Source: Nocardioides sp. SR21 (GTDB taxonomy: Bacteria > Actinomycetota > Actinomycetes > Propionibacteriales > Nocardioidaceae). From it: a DNA stretch of 64,000 bases. Location: contig NZ_JAKWJR010000011.1 in the NCBI RefSeq assembly GCF_022761125.1, forward strand, positions 62,001 to 126,000, given 5' to 3'. The position numbers were made by a program, and so were the translations under genes. Under the pieces are notes generated by a model that saw nothing but the letters and a program-made list of their open reading frames with translations, was not told where the DNA came from and did no database searches. How positions within the stretch are numbered: position 1 is the first letter of the stretch; each line of letters opens with the position of its first letter. Of the stretch, positions 37,716-45,625 are shown piece by piece.

Positions 37716-38690
37716 GTGGGAACTGAAGCGGGGGGCGCCGACCTCCAGACGCTGGCGCGGGTGGCCGGCCGGGTGCGCGAGAACATCGAGCGGGTCATCG
37801 AGGGCAAGCCCGACGTGGTGAACTCCGCGATCGTGGTGCTGCTCGCCGAGGGCCACCTCCTGATCGAGGACGTCCCCGGGGTCGGCAAGACCATGCTCAG
37901 CAAGTCGCTGGCGCGCAGCATCGACAGCACGGTGCGCCGCATCCAGTTCACCCCGGACCTGCTGCCCTCGGACGTCACCGGGGTCTCGGTGTTCAACCAG
38001 AACACCCGCGAGTTCGAGTTCCGGCCCGGCGGCGTCTTCGCCAACATCGTGGTCGGCGACGAGATCAACCGCGCCTCGCCCAAGACCCAGTCCGCGCTGC
38101 TCGAGTGCATGGAGGAGCGCCAGGTCACCGTCGACAACACGACGTACCAGCTCGAGGCGCCGTTCATGGTCATCGCGACCCAGAACCCGATCGAGATGGA
38201 GGGCACCTACGCGCTCCCCGAGGCTCAGCGCGACCGCTTCATGGCACGCGTGTCGGTCGGCTACCCGGTCGAGGCCGCCGAGATCGCGATGCTCGACTCG
38301 CACACCGGGCACAACCCGCTCGACGACCTCGAGCCGGTGACCGACGCCGCCGAGATCCGCAAGCTGATCGGCATCGTCGGCCAGGTCTACGTCTCCCCCG
38401 CCGTGCAGCGGTACGCCGTCGCCATCACCGGGGCGACCCGGCGCACCGAGGACCTCACGCTCGGCGCCTCACCCCGCGCGACGCTGCACCTGGTGCGGGC
38501 GGCCAAGGCGGTGGCGGCGCTCGACGGACGCGACTACGTGCTCCCTGACGACGTGCTCCGGCTGGCCCGCTCGGTGCTCGCGCACCGACTCCTCCCGAGC
38601 GTCGAGGCCGCGATGAGCGGTCGCTCGACGTCCTCGATCCTCGACGCCGTCCTCGGCACCGTCCCGGTGCCCGACGGCGCCACCCGCTGA
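37716..38690 (+). CDS. MoxR-type AAA+ ATPase
   Basis: 324 residues. Walker A is EDVPGVGKTM, Walker B VVGDEINRA, and the sensor region MVIATQNPIEMEGTY is typical of MoxR. These ATPases act as chaperones for neighbouring membrane or metal-binding proteins. The GTG at 37716 is preceded by a GGGGAAGGGA site. The next two genes (DUF58 and transglutaminase) are the standard partners, forming one operon. Confidence 0.93.
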   Translation: MGTEAGGADLQTLARVAGRVRENIERVIEGKPDVVNSAIVVLLAEGHLLIEDVPGVGKTMLSKSLARSIDSTVRRIQFTPDLLPSDVTGVSVFNQNTREFEFRPGGVFANIVVGDEINRASPKTQSALLECMEERQVTVDNTTYQLEAPFMVIATQNPIEMEGTYALPEAQRDRFMARVSVGYPVEAAEIAMLDSHTGHNPLDDLEPVTDAAEIRKLIGIVGQVYVSPAVQRYAVAITGATRRTEDLTLGASPRATLHLVRAAKAVAALDGRDYVLPDDVLRLARSVLAHRLLPSVEAAMSGRSTSSILDAVLGTVPVPDGATR

Positions 38691-38703
38691 CCGGGGGCAG
38701 GTC

Positions 38704-39972
38704 GTGAGGGAGGCACTCGCCGGGCTCACCGTTCGCGGACGGGCGTTCCTGGCGGCCGGCATCACCGCGATCGTCTGCGCGATCGTGCTCGACCAGACCG
38801 AGCTGACCCGGGTGGGCGTGCTGATCGTGGCGCTGCCGCTGCTGACCGCCTGGATCGTCGGCCGCAACCGCTACCGGCTCGCGCTGGTGCGCACGGTCAC
38901 CCCGCAGCTGGTCGCCGCCGGGCAGCCGGCGCGCGTGACGCTGGCGCTGAGCAACGAGGGTCGTACGCCCAACGGCGTGCTGCTGCTCGAGGACCACGTG
39001 CCCTACGTGCTGGGCACCCGGCCGCGGTTCGTGGTCGAGGGCATCGGCTCGGGCTGGCGCGAGACCGTGAGCTACCAGGTGCGCTCCGACGTGCGCGGCC
39101 ACTTCGAGATCGGGCCGATGTCGGTGCGGGTGACCGACCCGTTCGGGCTGGTCGAGCTCGGACGGACCTTCCGCACCACCGTGCCGCTCACGGTCACCCC
39201 GCGCACCGTCGCGCTCCCCCAGATCCCGCTCGGCGGGGCCTGGACCGGGTCCGGCGACAACCGGCCGCGCGCGTTCGCCAGCGGCAGCGCCGAGGACGTC
39301 ACCGTCCGCGAGTACCGGCAGGGCGACGACCTGCGCCGCGTGCACTGGCGCAGCTCGGCGCGCATGGGCGAGCTGATGGTCCGCCGCGAGGAGCAGCCCT
39401 GGCAGTCGCGCGCGACGCTCTTCCTCGACAACCGGGCGAGCTCGCACCGCGGCCAGGGCATCGCATCCTCGCTGGAGTCCGCGGTCTCCGCCGCGGCGTC
39501 CGTCGCCGTCCACCTCAGCCACCGCGGCTTCGCCGTACGCCTCGTGACGGCCACCGGCGAGGACCCGTCCAGCTCGTGGCACGTGCGCAGCGCCGACCTC
39601 AACACCGGGCCGCTCCTCGAGGCGCTCGCGGTCGTGCAGGCCACCGAGCAGCGCCAGCTGGACACCGGCTGGCTCACCGAGGGCACCCACGGCGGTCTGA
39701 CCGTGGCGGTCTTCGGGGCGGTCGCTCCGACCGACCTCCCGGTGCTGCGCCGGATGCAGCACCAGGCCGCCTCGGCCCTCGCGATCGCCCTCGACGTCCC
39801 CGCGTGGACCGGTGCCACGGGCGGGCTCGGCGCGACGCAGCTGCTCGGCCAGCAGGGCTGGCGCACCGCTCCCCTCGGCCCGCGCGACCGTCTCGACCAG
39901 GTCTGGCAGGAGCTCGGCCACACCAGCGCCCACAGCTCCCGCGGCGTCCGGGCCCCGCAGGTGACGGCATGA
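38704..39972 (+). CDS. DUF58 domain protein
   Basis: 422 residues: two hydrophobic helices at the N-terminus (about 13-50), an Ig-like stretch, then the DUF58 signature REYRQGDDLRRVHWRSSAR followed by a vWA-like fold. It is the usual middle member of MoxR-DUF58-transglutaminase operons, of unknown biochemical function. The stop overlaps the next start by 4 nt (ATGA). Confidence 0.88.
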   Translation: MREALAGLTVRGRAFLAAGITAIVCAIVLDQTELTRVGVLIVALPLLTAWIVGRNRYRLALVRTVTPQLVAAGQPARVTLALSNEGRTPNGVLLLEDHVPYVLGTRPRFVVEGIGSGWRETVSYQVRSDVRGHFEIGPMSVRVTDPFGLVELGRTFRTTVPLTVTPRTVALPQIPLGGAWTGSGDNRPRAFASGSAEDVTVREYRQGDDLRRVHWRSSARMGELMVRREEQPWQSRATLFLDNRASSHRGQGIASSLESAVSAAASVAVHLSHRGFAVRLVTATGEDPSSSWHVRSADLNTGPLLEALAVVQATEQRQLDTGWLTEGTHGGLTVAVFGAVAPTDLPVLRRMQHQAASALAIALDVPAWTGATGGLGATQLLGQQGWRTAPLGPRDRLDQVWQELGHTSAHSSRGVRAPQVTA

Positions 39973-42353
39973 GCCGCAGCCGCGGCAGCCTCGCCGCCCA
40001 CGCCCTGCTCGCCGGCACCGCCGCCGGCACCACCTGGATCGCCATGTACTCCTGGCGCGGCTTCGCCGAGACGCCGGGCGGATTCCTGAACCCGCTGCTG
40101 CTGCTCGCCATCGTCGTGGCCGGCATCGGCGTCGCCGCTCGCTGGTGGCGCTGGCCGGCGCTCGCCGTGCTCGCGGCGCAGGCCGCCGGCTCCGGGATGG
40201 TGGCCTGCCTGCTGATCACCGGCTCACCGCTGCCGGTCGGTGCGGGCTGGACCGAGCTGCACTCCGCGATCACCCAGGCCCTCGACTCCGCCCAGGGCTA
40301 CGCCGCCCCGGTGCCCGACGAGGCGCCGCCGATCGACCCCGTCCTGATCCTCTGCGGCCTGGTCTGCCTGCTGATGGTCGACCTGCTCGCGTGCACCCTG
40401 CGCAGGGTGCCGCTCGCGGGCCTGCCGCTGCTGACGATCTACAGCATCCCGGTGAGCATGGTCGACGCGAGCATCACCTGGTGGGTGTTCGCGGCCACGG
40501 CCGGCGGCTTCCTGACCATGCTGTTCCTCCAGGAGAGCGACCAGGTCAGCCGCTGGGGCCGGCCGCTCGGCGTGGATCGCGAGACCGGCGACCCGATCGC
40601 GTTCGGTGCCGGCGCCCACGTGGTCCGGGGCACCGCCGGCACCGTCGGCGGCGTGGCGACCGCGCTGGCCGTGCTCGTGCCGGCGCTGATCCCGACGCTC
40701 GGGCTGCACGTGGTCGACTTCGGCCCCGGCAACGGCGGCGGCGACGAGATCAAGATCGAGAACCCCACGACCGACCTGGTCCGGGACTTCAAGTCCGGCG
40801 ACGACACCCCGCTGATCCGGATCACCACGACCGACCAGGCACCGTCGTACTTCCGGATCCTGGCGCTGACCCGCTTCAGCGACGTGGAGTGGAGCCCCGG
40901 CGACCGCGACGTCCCGAGCGACCACGGCGCCATCGGCCTGCTGCCGCCGCCCGAGGGCGTGGGCGCCGAGGTGAGCCGGGTCGAGCGGCCGTACGACGTC
41001 ACGGTGCTGCCGGACTTCGACTCGCTGTGGCTGCCGACCCCGGCGCCCGCGAGCCGGGTCCAGGCCGAGGGCGACTGGCGCTACGACTCCAAGACGATGG
41101 ACTTCCTGGCCGTGCCGGACGACCTGACCACGTCGGGCCTGCAGTACACGACGAGCGGCCTCGAGCTCGAGATCACCGCCGACCGCCTCGAGGACGCCGG
41201 CCCCGCGGCCGGCAAGGTCGACGACCTCTTCGTCGAGGTCCCCGACGACGTCCCGCCGATCGTGCGCGAGCTCGCCGTCGAGGTGACCGCCGACGAGAAG
41301 TCCCAGTTCGACAAGGCAGTGGCGCTGCAGGAGTGGTTCCGCGAGGACGGCGGCTTCGAGTACTCCCTCGCCAGCGCCGAGGGCAGTGGGTACGACGCCC
41401 TGGTCACGTTCCTCAGCGACGGGCCGGGCGGACGCACCGGCTACTGCGAGCAGTTCGCCTCCTCGATGGCGGTGATGGCCCGCCTCCTCGGCATCCCGGC
41501 GCGGGTCGCGGTCGGCTTCCTCAACCCCACGCCCGCCGGCCAGAACACCTGGGTCTACAGCAGCAACGACCTGCACGCCTGGCCGGAGCTGTACTTCGAC
41601 GGCGCGGGCTGGGTCCGCTTCGAGCCGACCCCGGCCGGCCGGGCGGCGGACGTCCCGTCGTACACCCAGCCGGGTGCGGTGCAGGAGCCCGAGGCGACGC
41701 CGTCCGCGTCGCAGAGCTCCTCCGGCGCGGCCGTCCCGACCAACCGCCCGACCGAGAGCCAGGACACCACCGCCGGCACCTCCACCGGTGACGAGTCGAT
41801 CACCGAGACGTTCTGGCTGCCCGCGCTGGGCGTCGTGGCGGCGATCGCCGCCGTGACGTTCCTGCTGCTGCTCCCCCGGCTCGTCCGGACCCGGCGCCGT
41901 GAGCGCCGGCTGGCCGACGGCGACCCGGAGCAGGTCTGGGCGGAGCTGCGCGACACCACCGTGGACCTCGGCGTGCCGTGGCCGGCAGGGCGGTCGCCGC
42001 GCGCGACCCGCGACGCCCTGGTCGACCACCTCGGCCTGCCGATCAGCTCGACCACGCCCGACCGACCGCCGCACGGCGCCGAGATCGCCCCCGAGGGCGT
42101 CGCCGCGCTCGGCCGGATCGTCGGCGCGCTCGAGCGGCTGCGCTACTCCCGCCCGGGCAGCGAGGAGCGGACCGCGCTCCGCGCCGACGCGGACACGTGC
42201 ATCGCCAGCCTCACCGGCGGCGCCCCGCGCTCGGCCCGCCGGCGCGCGAGCTGGTGGCCGCGGTCCGTGGTCGCGCTCGGCCGCCGCACCGCCCGGGTCG
42301 CGCCGACCACCGTCGAGGCGCGGTACGGCGGCGTGGTCGACCAGATGAACTGA
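39969..42353 (+). CDS. membrane-bound transglutaminase-like protein (TgpA-type)
   Basis: 794 residues. About six N-terminal membrane helices precede an extracytoplasmic domain with the transglutaminase core: the catalytic Cys in GYCEQFASSMAVMARLLGIPARV and the His in SNDLHAWPELYFDGAGWVRFEPTP, with Glu at the usual third position. A Ser/Thr/Pro linker, another helix (around 618-640) and a cytoplasmic C-terminal domain (DUF4129-like) follow. It probably modifies or cleaves surface proteins; the substrate is unknown. Confidence 0.9.
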   Translation: MSRSRGSLAAHALLAGTAAGTTWIAMYSWRGFAETPGGFLNPLLLLAIVVAGIGVAARWWRWPALAVLAAQAAGSGMVACLLITGSPLPVGAGWTELHSAITQALDSAQGYAAPVPDEAPPIDPVLILCGLVCLLMVDLLACTLRRVPLAGLPLLTIYSIPVSMVDASITWWVFAATAGGFLTMLFLQESDQVSRWGRPLGVDRETGDPIAFGAGAHVVRGTAGTVGGVATALAVLVPALIPTLGLHVVDFGPGNGGGDEIKIENPTTDLVRDFKSGDDTPLIRITTTDQAPSYFRILALTRFSDVEWSPGDRDVPSDHGAIGLLPPPEGVGAEVSRVERPYDVTVLPDFDSLWLPTPAPASRVQAEGDWRYDSKTMDFLAVPDDLTTSGLQYTTSGLELEITADRLEDAGPAAGKVDDLFVEVPDDVPPIVRELAVEVTADEKSQFDKAVALQEWFREDGGFEYSLASAEGSGYDALVTFLSDGPGGRTGYCEQFASSMAVMARLLGIPARVAVGFLNPTPAGQNTWVYSSNDLHAWPELYFDGAGWVRFEPTPAGRAADVPSYTQPGAVQEPEATPSASQSSSGAAVPTNRPTESQDTTAGTSTGDESITETFWLPALGVVAAIAAVTFLLLLPRLVRTRRRERRLADGDPEQVWAELRDTTVDLGVPWPAGRSPRATRDALVDHLGLPISSTTPDRPPHGAEIAPEGVAALGRIVGALERLRYSRPGSEERTALRADADTCIASLTGGAPRSARRRASWWPRSVVALGRRTARVAPTTVEARYGGVVDQMN

Positions 42354-42391
42354 GCGAGGACGCGCCAGCCGACTCGCTGAGGTCCGGTCGC

Positions 42392-42430
42392 ACGAAAGAC
42401 CCGCCCGAGGATCTCGAGCGGGTCTTTCGT
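42392..42430. terminator. bidirectional terminator
   Basis: A perfect 13-bp stem (acgaaagacccgc at 42392-42404 with its complement at 42418-42430) plus an inner cgag/ctcg pair in the loop. It sits between two convergent genes and has A/T-rich arm ends (aaag/cttt), so it can serve both strands. Confidence 0.88.
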
Positions 42431-42438
42431 TCGATCAG

Positions 42439-42885
42439 CTAGAAGCCGCCCTCTTCGCGGCGACGGCGCCAGCGGTCCTCCATGCGGTCCATGAAGGAGC
42501 CGTGGGAGGAGGTACGGCGCGGGCGGCGGGTCCGGCCGGTGCGGCCGCCGTCGATGACGGTGAACCCGCCGTGGCTGGGGTGCGCCGAGGACCGGGGGTC
42601 AGCGGCGGCCGGGCCGTGCGGTCCACGCATCGCGGTGAGCGCGATGGTGGCCGAGGCCAGCATGATCACGAATCCGATGACGCCGACCGCGGTGATGCTG
42701 GCGACCGCTCCGGTCATCAGCACGACGACACCGAGCACGAAGCAAGCACCCGCGACGATCGCGCGACGACGAGCGGCGCGCCGGAACGCGGTACCGCGCA
42801 GCGTCGAGGCGAGCTTCGGGTCTTCCTCGACGAGGGCTCGCTCCATCTGCTCGAGCAGTCGGAGCTCCTCTTCCGAGAGTGGCAC
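42439..42885 (-). CDS. DUF3040 membrane protein
   Basis: 148 residues. The N-terminal MPLSEEELRLLEQMERALVEEDPKLAS is the DUF3040 signature; two hydrophobic helices (about 43-85) and a basic, Arg-rich tail follow. The family is confined to actinobacteria and has no known function. Starts with GTG after a GGGGAGGAA site. Confidence 0.88.
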   Translation of the reverse strand: MPLSEEELRLLEQMERALVEEDPKLASTLRGTAFRRAARRRAIVAGACFVLGVVVLMTGAVASITAVGVIGFVIMLASATIALTAMRGPHGPAAADPRSSAHPSHGGFTVIDGGRTGRTRRPRRTSSHGSFMDRMEDRWRRRREEGGF

Positions 42886-43014
42886 CGTTCCTCCCCAACA
42901 AGGTCAACGCCGGAAGTGTCGTCGTCCGGCTGCTGCCAGTCTAGGCAGCGACTCGGCCTCACGGTAGGCGGGATCGGGAAATTCGTGACCGGACTCTTCC
43001 CGGGCCGGGTGCGG

Positions 43015-43725
43015 TCAGCGGGCCAGCACGTGCAACTGGGTGGCCAGCGGGCGGAACTCCGGCCGCTCCGACACCGTCTCCTCGAGCTCGACCAGGGCCG
43101 CGGTCGCACCGGGCTCGAGGTCCAGCAGCGAGCCGGGGACGAGGTCGGCGAAGATGCGGACGCCGTGCACGCTGGTCACCTCGAAGCCGGCGGACGTGAG
43201 CAGGTCGGAGACCTCGACGTCGGTGAACCGGTGCCCGGACCGGCCACCGCCGGCGGCGGGGTCGTCGAGCAGCGCCCGCGCCTGGGCGAAGTGTCCCGCC
43301 ATGGCGCGCGCCACGACGGCGGCGTGCCGCTGGGCGACCAGCAGGCTCAGCGTCCCGCCCGGTCGCAGCACCGCGCGGATAGTGGCCAGGGCCGCGGCGG
43401 GGTCGTCGACGACCTCGAGGACGCCGTGGCAGAGCACCACGTCGGCGCTGTCGGGCCCCGAGACGTCGAGCAGCGTGGACAGGTCGCCCTGCTGCCCGGC
43501 GACCATCACGCCGGACTCGCGGGCGCGACGGGCGAGGGCGGCGAGGGCGTCCGGGCTCGGGTCGACCACGGTCACCGGGTGGCCGAGCTCGGCGACCCGG
43601 ACCGCGAAGCCCCCGGTCCCGCCGCCGATGTCGAGCACGTCGCCGGCGCCGTCGAGGGCGGGGCGCAGGGCCTGCCAGACCACCGAGGTCCGCGCCGCGC
43701 TGCGTCGTTCGCTGGGTCGCTCCAT
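43015..43725 (-). CDS. class I SAM-dependent methyltransferase
   Basis: 236 residues with a Rossmann methyltransferase fold: motif I VLDIGGGTGGFAVRVAELG, the acidic end of strand 2 in VTVVDPSPDAL, and DVVLCHGVLEVVDDP as motif IV-like loop. The substrate is unknown. It starts 10 nt after the HEPN gene, so it is in the same LexA-box-led transcript. Confidence 0.88.
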   Translation of the reverse strand: MERPSERRSAARTSVVWQALRPALDGAGDVLDIGGGTGGFAVRVAELGHPVTVVDPSPDALAALARRARESGVMVAGQQGDLSTLLDVSGPDSADVVLCHGVLEVVDDPAAALATIRAVLRPGGTLSLLVAQRHAAVVARAMAGHFAQARALLDDPAAGGGRSGHRFTDVEVSDLLTSAGFEVTSVHGVRIFADLVPGSLLDLEPGATAALVELEETVSERPEFRPLATQLHVLAR

Positions 43726-43735
43726 GGCGGCCAGC

Positions 43736-44167
43736 CTAGCCAGCACGAACGACGGGGATCCGCTCCTGGTGCGAGGTGTGCGGGACCAGGCCGAGCGCCC
43801 GCTCGACGACGGCGAGGAACCGGTCCGCGTCGCGGACCAGGTCGTCGGCCTCGCGCTCGCTGACCGCGCGGGTCGAGCCGGCCTCGGCCGCGGCCCTCTT
43901 GCTCGCACCGGCGGCGAAGAAGCGCGCCCACTCCTCCATCTCGGGGGCGACCTCGGCGAGCAGCACCCAGGCGTTGCGCTGGGAGCGGCGCCGGGCGGAC
44001 TCCGGCCGGGCGCGGGCGGCGAGCAGCGCGGCGGCGGCCCGGAGCGCCGCGACGTGGGCGCAGGCGTAGCGGGTGGGCACCTCGGTCGCGGCGATCGCCT
44101 CGCTGAGCGACTCGGCGGCGCGCGCGAGGTAGGAGTGGGTGGTGGCGGGAAGGGCGTACGGGTTCAT
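43736..44167 (-). CDS. SAV_6107 family HEPN domain protein
   Basis: 143 residues, almost entirely alpha-helical. I recognise the actinobacterial SAV_6107 HEPN family. Residues 33-38 (RYACAH) fit the R-phi-X3-H pattern that forms the RNase site in many HEPN toxins and CRISPR nucleases. The ATG at 44167 has a GGAGAGG site; a frame to 44266 would run through the LexA palindrome. The SOS box lies 65 nt upstream, which suggests DNA-damage induction. RNase activity is inferred only. Confidence 0.82.
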   Translation of the reverse strand: MNPYALPATTHSYLARAAESLSEAIAATEVPTRYACAHVAALRAAAALLAARARPESARRRSQRNAWVLLAEVAPEMEEWARFFAAGASKRAAAEAGSTRAVSEREADDLVRDADRFLAVVERALGLVPHTSHQERIPVVRAG

Positions 44168-44232
44168 GCGGGACCTCTCCGTCACGGTGCGGGAAGCCCC
44201 GGCGGAGGCGAGGGTCGAGGTCGCCCCCGCCG

Positions 44233-44264
44233 GGGATCGTTCGAACATCTGTTCGAACGATCCC
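44233..44264. promoter_or_regulatory. LexA-binding SOS box
   Basis: A perfect 32-bp palindrome with 14-bp arms (44233-44246 and 44251-44264). Its core TCGAAC-ATCT-GTTCGA (44241-44256) matches the actinobacterial LexA consensus TCGAAC-N4-GTTCGA without a mismatch. It lies just downstream of a likely -10 for the HEPN gene, so LexA binding would block transcription. It could also act as a terminator for the gene ending at 44303, but no T-run follows. Confidence 0.85.
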
Positions 44265-44295
44265 AAGGTACACCCCGCGACCGACAGGCCGTCAA
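44265..44295 (-). promoter_or_regulatory. putative promoter of the HEPN-methyltransferase operon
   Basis: On the minus strand TTGACG (44295-44290) and TACCTT (44270-44265) are 19 nt apart, slightly wide. The LexA palindrome follows at once, overlapping the expected transcription start. Confidence 0.45.
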
Positions 44296-44302
44296 GACTG
44301 GA

Positions 44303-44740
44303 TCAGGCCCGGATCTCCTCGCGGCACCACGCGCGGGTGTCCTTGTGCAGCAGGCAGCCGACGGCGGCGACGACCACGACCAGGGTCAGCCCGCAGAGCA
44401 CGAAGAACAGCGTCGGCGGCTCGGTGCGGAGCACGGCCACGATCCCGACGCCGATCAGCACGAACAGCGCGACGATCGCGCGACGCGCCCAGGTGTGGCC
44501 CTCGCGGAAGAACATCAGCAGGACCCACATGAGCAGCGCGACCACGACGTACATCACCAGGGTCACCGGCACGAACGACGGCTGCTCGATGGCGCTGGAG
44601 TCGTCGCGCCCGGCGCGCCAGGCCGCCAGCAGCTCGTCGCGGTACGCGATGGTCAGCACCGCCGAGATGCCGCTGAGCACCAGCGCTGCGATGGTCAGCC
44701 AGATCGACGCCGTCGCCGTCGTCGGTCGCTGCGGGCTCAT
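44303..44740 (-). CDS. four-helix membrane protein of unknown function
   Basis: 145 residues with four hydrophobic segments (about 11-32, 58-80, 88-105 and 110-130) and short charged ends (a conserved-looking HKDTRAWCREEIRA tail). The family is unknown to me. It is divergent from the YbaK-fold gene at 44783, with a 42-nt gap. Confidence 0.7.
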   Translation of the reverse strand: MSPQRPTTATASIWLTIAALVLSGISAVLTIAYRDELLAAWRAGRDDSSAIEQPSFVPVTLVMYVVVALLMWVLLMFFREGHTWARRAIVALFVLIGVGIVAVLRTEPPTLFFVLCGLTLVVVVAAVGCLLHKDTRAWCREEIRA

Positions 44741-44782
44741 CCGCGCTCCTCTCCCTGTCCGGAGACCATAGGGTCTCGCACT

Positions 44783-45256
44783 ATGACTGCCGAGCATCCG
44801 TCGATCACCCGGTTTCGAGACGACCACCAGAGCCGCGGCGGAACCGGTCAGGTCGTGATCCTGCCCGACTCCGTGCACACCGCGGCACTCGCCGCGGAAG
44901 CGCTGGGGTGCGAGGTCGGGGCGATCGCCAACAGTCTCGTGTTCGACGCCGACGGCTCGCCGGTGCTCATTCTGACGTCGGGCGCCCACCGCGTCGACAC
45001 CGCCAAGCTCGCCGCCGACCTCGGTGTGACGAACCTCAAGCGCGCCAAGCCGGAGTTCGTGCGCGAGCACACCGGCCAGGTGATCGGCGGCGTGTCCCCG
45101 ATCGGCCACCCCGGCCCGGTGCCGACGTACCTCGACACCTGGCTGCGCCGCTACGACGTCGTCTGGGCGGCCGCCGGACACCCGGCCGCGGTGTTCTCTA
45201 CGACGTACGACGAGCTCGCGCGGATGACCGGCGCGCCCGAGATCGAGGTCGAGTAG
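44783..45256 (+). CDS. YbaK/EbsC-fold aminoacyl-tRNA editing-like protein
   Basis: 157 residues with the YbaK/ProX fold: VGAIANSLVFDADGSPVLILTSG and RAKPEFVREHTGQVIGGVSPIGHP. The Lys expected in the catalytic loop of YbaK is replaced in the AIANSLVF segment, so the specificity is likely different from the 9436 paralogue. Editing of a mischarged tRNA is the family role; the substrate is open. Confidence 0.85.
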   Translation: MTAEHPSITRFRDDHQSRGGTGQVVILPDSVHTAALAAEALGCEVGAIANSLVFDADGSPVLILTSGAHRVDTAKLAADLGVTNLKRAKPEFVREHTGQVIGGVSPIGHPGPVPTYLDTWLRRYDVVWAAAGHPAAVFSTTYDELARMTGAPEIEVE

Positions 45257-45612
45257 TGGAGATCTGGCTGAACCCGGCCTGCTCGAAGTGCCGGACGGCG
45301 GTGGCGGCGATGCACGCCGCGGGCGTGTCCTACACGGTGCGCCGCTACCTCGACGACCCGCCGACTCCCGCGGAGCTCGAGGACGTCCTCGGCCGGCTGG
45401 AGCTGGAGCCGTGGGACATCGCACGGCCGAAGGAGACCAAGGACGCGGGCATCGACCTGCCGAAGGACGCGGCGCACCGCGCCGACTGGCTGCGCGCGCT
45501 GTCGGAGAACCCGCGCGCGATCCAGCGGCCGATCATCGCCGCGGACGACGGCACCACCGTGGTCGGCCGCGACGCGGCGGCGCTCGAGCGCGTCATCGAC
45601 GCCGAGGCCTAG
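45256..45612 (+). CDS. ArsC/Spx-family arsenate reductase-like protein
   Basis: 118 residues, thioredoxin-like fold. The active-site Cys lies in NPACSKCRTA (CxxC), and the C-terminal SENPRAIQRPIIA supplies the conserved Arg-Pro of the ArsC family. It could reduce arsenate or another oxyanion with glutaredoxin or mycothiol, or be a YffB-type protein. The GTG shares one nucleotide with the upstream stop (TAGTG). Confidence 0.85.
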   Translation: MEIWLNPACSKCRTAVAAMHAAGVSYTVRRYLDDPPTPAELEDVLGRLELEPWDIARPKETKDAGIDLPKDAAHRADWLRALSENPRAIQRPIIAADDGTTVVGRDAAALERVIDAEA

Positions 45613-45625
45613 AGCGGAGTCACAG

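Noticed and set aside
44168..44266. Upstream extension of the HEPN gene to 44266
   Set aside because: It would be translated through the LexA palindrome, and the ATG at 44167 has a better ribosome-binding site.
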